Positions 58,870-64,000 of a stretch of 64,000 bases of DNA are shown piece by piece; within the stretch, counting starts at the first letter, position 1, and every line of letters starts with the position of its first letter. The translations under genes and the position numbers were made by a program. The notes beneath the pieces are model-generated. The model ran no database searches and was not told the DNA's origin. It saw only the letters and a list, made by a program, of their open reading frames with translations. The stretch covers positions 349,973,207-350,037,206 of the forward strand of contig NC_077227.1 in NCBI RefSeq assembly GCF_027887165.1, read 5' to 3'. The DNA is from Monodelphis domestica. Taxonomy: Eukaryota; Chordata; Mammalia; Didelphimorphia; Didelphidae.

Positions 58870-60450
58870 CATGATTGGGATGCCATTTGGATTGCTCTGG
58901 GGAACAGCTGTTTGTTCATCATTTTTGAAGAAGAGCCATGACATCATGGGTGATATCTTTTTATTTTATTTTTATTTATTTTTAAAATATTTTTCCATGT
59001 TTATATGATTCATTTTCTTTCCTTTCTCTCTTCCCTCCCCCATTCCAGAGTCAATAAGCAATTCCACTGGATTGTACAAATGTTATTACTTAATATCTAT
59101 TTCTATATTATTCATTTTTGCTATAGAGCAATATTTTTAAAGCCCAAACCCCAAATCATATACCCATATATACAAGTGATAAGTGATAAGTCATATGTTT
59201 TTCTTCTGCATTTCTACTCCCATAATTCTTTCTCTCAATGTGGATAGCATTCTTCTTATAAGTCCTTCAGGAGTGTCCTGGATTATTGTGTTGCTACTAG
59301 TGGTAAATTCATTACATTGGATAGTTCTGCAATGTTTCACTTTCTGTGTACACTGTTCTCTTGGTTCTGCTCATTTCACTCTGCAACAGTTCATTGAGGT
59401 TCTTCCAGTTCATATAGAAATCCTCCAGATCATCATTCCTTGTAGCACAATAGTATTCCATCATCATCATATACCACAATTCGTTCAGCCATTCTTCAAT
59501 CGAGGGACACCCACTCATTTTCCAGTTTTTTGCTACCACGAAGAGCATAGCTATGAATATTTTTGTAGAAATATTTTTCATTATTATCTCTTTCAGGTAC
59601 AAATCTAGCAGTGGTATGACTGAATAAAAGAACAGGCAATCTTTTACAGCCTTTTGGGCATAATTCCAAATTGCCTTCCAGAATGGTTGGATTAATTCAC
59701 AACTCCACCAGCAATGCATTAGTGTCTCAATTTTGCTGCTCCCCTCCAACATTTATTATTTTCCTTTGCTGTCATATCGGTCAATCTTCTAGGTGTGAGG
59801 TGGTACCTCAGAGTTGTTTTGATTTGCATTTCTCTAATTAGGAGGGATTTAGAATACTTTTTCATGTTATTATTGATAGTTTCAATTTCTTCACTATAGT
59901 GGGTGATATCTTGTGCATAAATTGGATTTAAATGAAGTAAAACTGCACAAAATCATCAGTCTTAACTCTCTCTTCCAGAGTATTTGAAGTCCAGTGGCAG
60001 AACAAAAGTCAGAATGATTGATGATGACCCAGGATGAAGTAGATGACTGGTGTCTTCAGTGTCTGACCAAACTCAAAGCTCTCCACAGCTCCTACCTACT
60101 TCAGTCGCCTTCATGGTCATTGGAATCAGATTGTTCTTATTCACTCATTCTAACAAGAAAAGTCTCCACTTGCTTGGAGCAGATATCCCCCTGACTCACC
60201 AATAGGTTTGTGAGCCATCAACCTGGGTCAGCCCATTTGCTGAGATAATTCACTGGGCTTTGAATGCTGTGCATGCTGCAAATTCTTGGAGTCACAGGTG
60301 AGAGTTAAGGGCCAGGTGGGCTCCAAAAGTGGATAATCAACCTTAAAGGCTCTGCAATCCTCACACCAAGAGGGCTAGTTCTCCCTGAACACCCAAGTAA
60401 AGCATCCTTGGGTCTTCCTGAGCTCTGATACCCCTCCATTCATATAGACT
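58870..60450 (+). repeat. Unclassified interspersed repeat, split by an L1
   Basis: 58870-58959 (CATTTTTGAAGAAGAGCCAT) continues at 59900 (GCATAAATTGGATTTAAATG, GTGTCTTCAGTGTCTGACCA, TTCATGGTCATTGGAATCAG). A reverse, partial copy is at 41990-42180. I recall this as a common marsupial repeat but cannot name its class. Confidence 0.6.
58960..59899 (-). mobile_element. L1 3' insertion in reverse with 13-bp target-site duplication
   Basis: It starts with the T-rich reversed poly(A) and 3'UTR and ends in the ORF2 region (minus-strand [18 protein letters not shown] motifs near 59750-59640). TGGGTGATATCTT is duplicated at 58947-58959 and 59900-59912. Confidence 0.9.
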
Positions 60451-60929
60451 AAGACTCTTTTCTCTGGGGCAGATAGATGGGTTGCCTTTCTCTAGAGCTC
60501 TGATCTTTGATAGTTGAAATATGTTCAGAACAAGGGATAGGGACTAGAGTAGGGAATTCCTAGGTGAAGAAACTCTCTCTACTAATGCAAGTTAACTCTC
60601 TCTACAATTTATAGTCTTAGACCATATAGGGCCAAAGCCCTAAGAAATTCAATTACCTGCTCAGAGTCATATAGTCAGTATGTGACTAAAGAATTAACAA
60701 AGTTGGGATGGATCTGATTTTCTCTGGAATTATAGATTAATTACACAAGCATTTGTTAAGTGCCTCCCTCTGCATACAATGACCTGTGCCCAGCACTGGC
60801 CACTATGCCCAGCACTGGCCATTCAAAACCCAACAACACCACAGTCTCTCCTCACAATCTAAATAAACTCTCATTTACACTGCATTTTTCTTGAATGCAC
60901 AATTGTTTTCATGTTGTCTCTGGCTGTTG
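60451..60929. other. Intergenic stretch, unassigned
   Basis: MIR-like remnants (about 60640-60680), otherwise single-copy-looking. No gene recognised. Confidence 0.4.
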
Positions 60930-61150
60930 GCAGCTATGTGGGCACTAGGCCTGGAGACATGAAGACCTGAGTTTCAGATCTGACCTCAAACTCTAGCTAT
61001 GTAACTCTGGAAAAGTCACTTACCCCTGTTTGCCTCAGTTTCCTCATCTATAAAATGAACTGGAGAAGGAAATAGCAAGCCACTCCAATATCTTTGCAAC
61101 AAAAAACCCCAAATGGGATCATAAAGAGTTGGAAACAACTGAACAACCAC
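60930..61150 (+). repeat. RTE-tailed SINE
   Basis: GGCACTAGGCCTGGAGACAT, CCTCATCTATAAAATGAACT, AATATCTTTGCAACAAAAAA and TCATAAAGAGTTGGAAACAA, ending in ACAACCAC. Confidence 0.85.
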
Positions 61151-61229
61151 AAACTCTTTCATTAAAATGTTAGTTTTATGTATAATCCAGTGGAATTTCT
61201 TGTCAACTCCTGGAGGGGAAAGGGAGACA

Positions 61230-62320
61230 ATAAGAATCATGTACTACTCAGATTAATTTACTTATCCAGTGCTATACTTATCAAACTACCAAGAAACATT
61301 TATTGAATTAGAAAAAATGATAACAAAGTTCATTTGGAAGAACAAGAGTTCAAGAATATCAAGGGAACTAATGAAAAAAATGTGAAGAATGGGGGCTTAG
61401 CAGTATCAGATCTTTAACTGCACTATAAAGCAGAGATCATCAAAATAATATGGTACTGGTTAAGAGACAGAAGAAAGGATCAATGGAGTAGACTTGAAGT
61501 TAATGACCTCAGCAAGATAGTGTACGATAAACCCAAAGATCCCAGATTTTGGGACAAGAAACCACTATTTGACAAAAACTGCTGGGAAAATTGGAAAACA
61601 GTATGTAGAGGTTAGGTTTAAATCAACATCTCACACCCTACATCAAGATGAATTCAGAATGGGGAAATAACTTAAATATAAAGAAGGAAATTATAAGTAA
61701 ATTAGATGAAAATAGAATAGTATACCTGTCATAGCTATGGGAAAGGAAAGAATTTAAGACCAAGCAAGAGACAGAGAATATTTCAAAATATAAAATGAAT
61801 AATTTTTATTACATTAAATTTAAAAAGTTTTATACAAACATTCAAACATACAAACAAAATATTCATAACAAAAAACCTCTGACAAAGGTCTAATTTCTCA
61901 AATTTATAAGGAGCTAAATCAATTGTACAAAAAATCAAGCCATTCTCCAATTGATAAATGGGCAAGGGACATGAATAGGTAGTCTTCAGATAAAGAAATC
62001 AAAACTATTAATAAGCACATGAAAAAGTGTTCTAAATCTCTCATAATTAGAGAAAAGCAAATCAAAACAACTCTGAGGTACCACTTCACACCTAGAAGAT
62101 TGGCCAATATGACAGTAAAGGAAAGTATTAAATGTTGGAAGGAATGTGGCAAAATTAGAAAATGCATTGTTGATGGAGTTGTGAATTAATCCAACCATTC
62201 TGGAAGTCAATTTAGAACTATACCCAAAAGGCTTTAAATGACTACCTGCCCCAAATGAGCACAATGGACTTCTCTACTAGCAGCAATGCAATGATCCAAG
62301 ACAATTCTGAGGGACTTATT
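61230..62320 (+). repeat. L1 3' part, decayed
   Basis: Runs from the ORF2 region (AATATGGTACTGGTTAAGAG, ATCAACATCTCACACCCTAC) through the Cys-rich segment to the early 3'UTR (AATGATCCAAGACAATTCTG). Multiple frame breaks. It then abuts an L1 in the opposite orientation. Confidence 0.85.
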
Positions 62321-62324
62321 TTTT

Positions 62325-63630
62325 TTTATATATTATTTTATTTGGTCATTTCCAAACATTATTCATTGGAAACAAAGACCATTTTCTTTTCTCCCCCCCC
62401 CCCACCTCTCCCATAGCCGAATCGCGATTCCACTGGGTATATAACATGTGTCCTTGATTCAAACCCATTTCCATGTTGTTGGTATTTGCATTAGAGTGTT
62501 CATTTAGAGTCTCTCCTCAGTCATATCCCCTCAACCCCTGTAGTCAAGCAGTTGCTTTTCCTCGGTGTTTTTACTCTGTAAACCTCAAAATTTCTTAGAC
62601 TTATAAATGTTGGAAATTTCACCATTGGGAAATTTCATACTTGAAAAATTCCCTATTGATAGTGGGTCTTGGCTATTGGAATGTAAACCCCATTGGCATG
62701 AGAGTTTCCCCCTCCTCCCTTCTTAAGATTACTTTAGGACAGAACCTTTTGCTGAACAATGGAAAGGACTTTGACCTATGCTTAAGCATAGAACAGGAAT
62801 TTCTTTGAGTCATGATTGATTTTAGAATTGATACAATGGAGATACTTGGAATCAATCTCCACCCTACTCAGTCCTAACAGGATTGAGGAAGGGCTGCAGC
62901 ATAGATCAAAATTTAATTATTCCAATCTCTACCCTACTCAGGTTAACAGGATTTAGAAAGGGCTGTAGCAAAGGATCAAAGATTTAATTATTTGAAAATA
63001 TGACCTTCAACAGACATGTGCAAAGCCAGAGACCTCTGGGCGGTCCTGGGTTAAGCTAGAGCCTCCATTGGCACAGGGAAATTGATGGACAGTGATTGGT
63101 AGATGGGAGAACTGAGGGGAGGCAACTTGGATGGTTTCCTTAAAGAGAGAGGCATCTGAAGACTCAGGGGAGGTGTTTTAGGAGTTTGTCGGAGTGGTTG
63201 CGGTGTGCTCTGAGAAGCTTGCTCTGAAGGAAGCTGAAGGTGGGGGCTCTGAGACTGTTTCTCCATTTTGGTCACGTGAGTAATAGGGACTGATCTCCTT
63301 TCTTTGCCCCAGCTATCTAAGGGCTTGGGCCTTTTGGCCCAGCCTAAACAGAAGGGGTATTTAAGCCCTATTCCCTTCTCTCCCCTTTCTCTCTACCTCT
63401 ATCTCACTATCTCTAATTCCTTTCTTCCTCCTGTTTGTAATTAAAACTCCATAAAAGGTTGACGGCTGACTTGAGTTTTCATTTAGGAATTACATAGCTG
63501 AATTCCTTGGCGACCTTAAATTAATATATATCAGTCTTTTAAAAGTTATTTCCTTGTCACAACTCCCACAGTTTATCCTCTGCTTATGGATAGTGTTTTT
63601 TAGATCCCTGCAGATTGTTCAGGGGGTGTA
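62325..63630 (-). repeat. L1 3'UTR in reverse, split by an LTR
   Basis: 62325-62576 is the reversed L1 tail (TTTCCAAACATTATTCATTG, TAGTCAAGCAGTTGCTTTTC). It resumes at 63562 with CCCACAGTTTATCCTC and GGATAGTGTTTTT. Confidence 0.75.
62577..63561 (+). mobile_element. Solo LTR of an endogenous retrovirus, 985 bp
   Basis: Begins TGTAAACCTCAAAATTTC and ends CCTTGTCACA, with ACTC duplications at 62573-62576 and 63562-63565. A TATA-like GGTATTTAAGCCC lies at about 63356, followed by a pyrimidine-rich R region and AATTAAAACTCCATAAAAGG as the probable polyadenylation region. Its relative is at 54954-55890. No internal retroviral genes adjoin it. Confidence 0.85.
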
Positions 63631-64000
63631 TGGGGTGCTCAGGGAGGGGTAGTATCTCTGGTATGGAGGGCTTGTCATGCCCTCCTAGGGCAGCTCTCCA
63701 ACCTCTGACCCTCACTTGACACCCAGCTCTCACTTGTGGCTCCCAGTAGCTGCTAGCATGCGGCAGCGGCCACACCCCGGGCAACAGCTTCGACAGGCCG
63801 GCTAAACCTTGTGAGGGTAACCATCGGGTCATAGAAACCCTGTGAACCAAGGCTTTGCTCACCCAGCATGTGAAGACTGCTTCAGCTGAACAGACAGAAG
63901 AAACCAATAAGAAGGTTCAACGGATGAGATGGCGACGCAGCAAAGCACTGTGGAGTGCTTAGGGCGTGTTGGAGCACAAAGGACAACAGGGCCATCCAAT
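63631..64000 (+). repeat. CpG-containing sequence, probable interspersed repeat, cut by window edge
   Basis: CCCCGGGCAACAGCTTCGAC, GGGTAACCATCGGGTCATAG, ACCAAGGCTTTGCTCACCCA and GATGAGATGGCGACGCAGCA: I recall these words as a recurrent marsupial repeat, class unknown. CpGs are retained, which suggests it is relatively recent or GC-rich by origin. Confidence 0.4.

Noticed and set aside
60000..64000. TCOF1 first exon expected by synteny
   Set aside because: No sequence resembling the TCOF1 N-terminus is seen on the plus strand; the gene probably lies further right.

Overview
This is a 64 kb piece of a mammalian nuclear chromosome, most likely from a marsupial. It holds the 5' end of one neuronal gene, one complete two-exon gene, and a long repeat-rich intergenic stretch. 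The marsupial call rests on the dominant repeats. Many tRNA-derived SINEs have an A box and a GGTTCAAATC B box and end in AGGTAAGGGTT. There are also SINEs with an RTE/BovB-like tail, many L1 copies of one marsupial-like type, and hAT elements of the SPIN and Charlie kinds. I cannot separate opossum-type from Australian lineages by eye.

Layout. From 1 to 3233 is the start of intron 1 of CAMK2A (minus strand). Its first coding exon is at 3234-3295 and the promoter lies just above. Five near-identical RFX X-box motifs (3547-3915) and a 530-bp pyrimidine tract (3965-4495) follow upstream. From about 4.5 to 13.9 kb is intergenic DNA with SINEs, MIR-like and CR1/L3-like fragments and a GGAA array. 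ARSI (arylsulfatase I) fills 13.9-24.7 kb on the minus strand: probable 3'UTR, exon 2 (15765-17187), a 6.2 kb intron full of repeats, exon 1 (23434-23765), then a CpG-rich promoter. The reading frame is open across both exons (584 codons plus stop) with the catalytic residues intact. CAMK2A and ARSI adjacent on the same strand is the arrangement I know from human 5q32. TCOF1, the next human neighbour of ARSI, is not seen here.

From 24.8 to 64 kb no recognised host gene is present. Most of it is nested transposable elements: L1 fragments in both orientations, SINEs with readable target-site duplications, three well-supported LTRs, ancient hAT elements, and a four-level nest at 54.4-56.77 kb (L1, then a Charlie-like hAT, then a SPIN-like hAT, then an LTR). 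Low-repeat islands stand out: 28.4-31.2 kb, with a 99-codon membrane-protein-like ORF and a 3'UTR-like tail; 44.8-45.5 kb, with an exon-like block and E-boxes; 48.06-48.42 kb; and 53.6-54.2 kb.

The two host genes are functionally unrelated. CAMK2A encodes a synaptic kinase subunit and ARSI a secretory-pathway sulfatase, so the window reports conserved gene order rather than a pathway. Repeat family names are from memory of consensus sequences and no database was searched. Repeat edges are approximate unless a target-site duplication is given.
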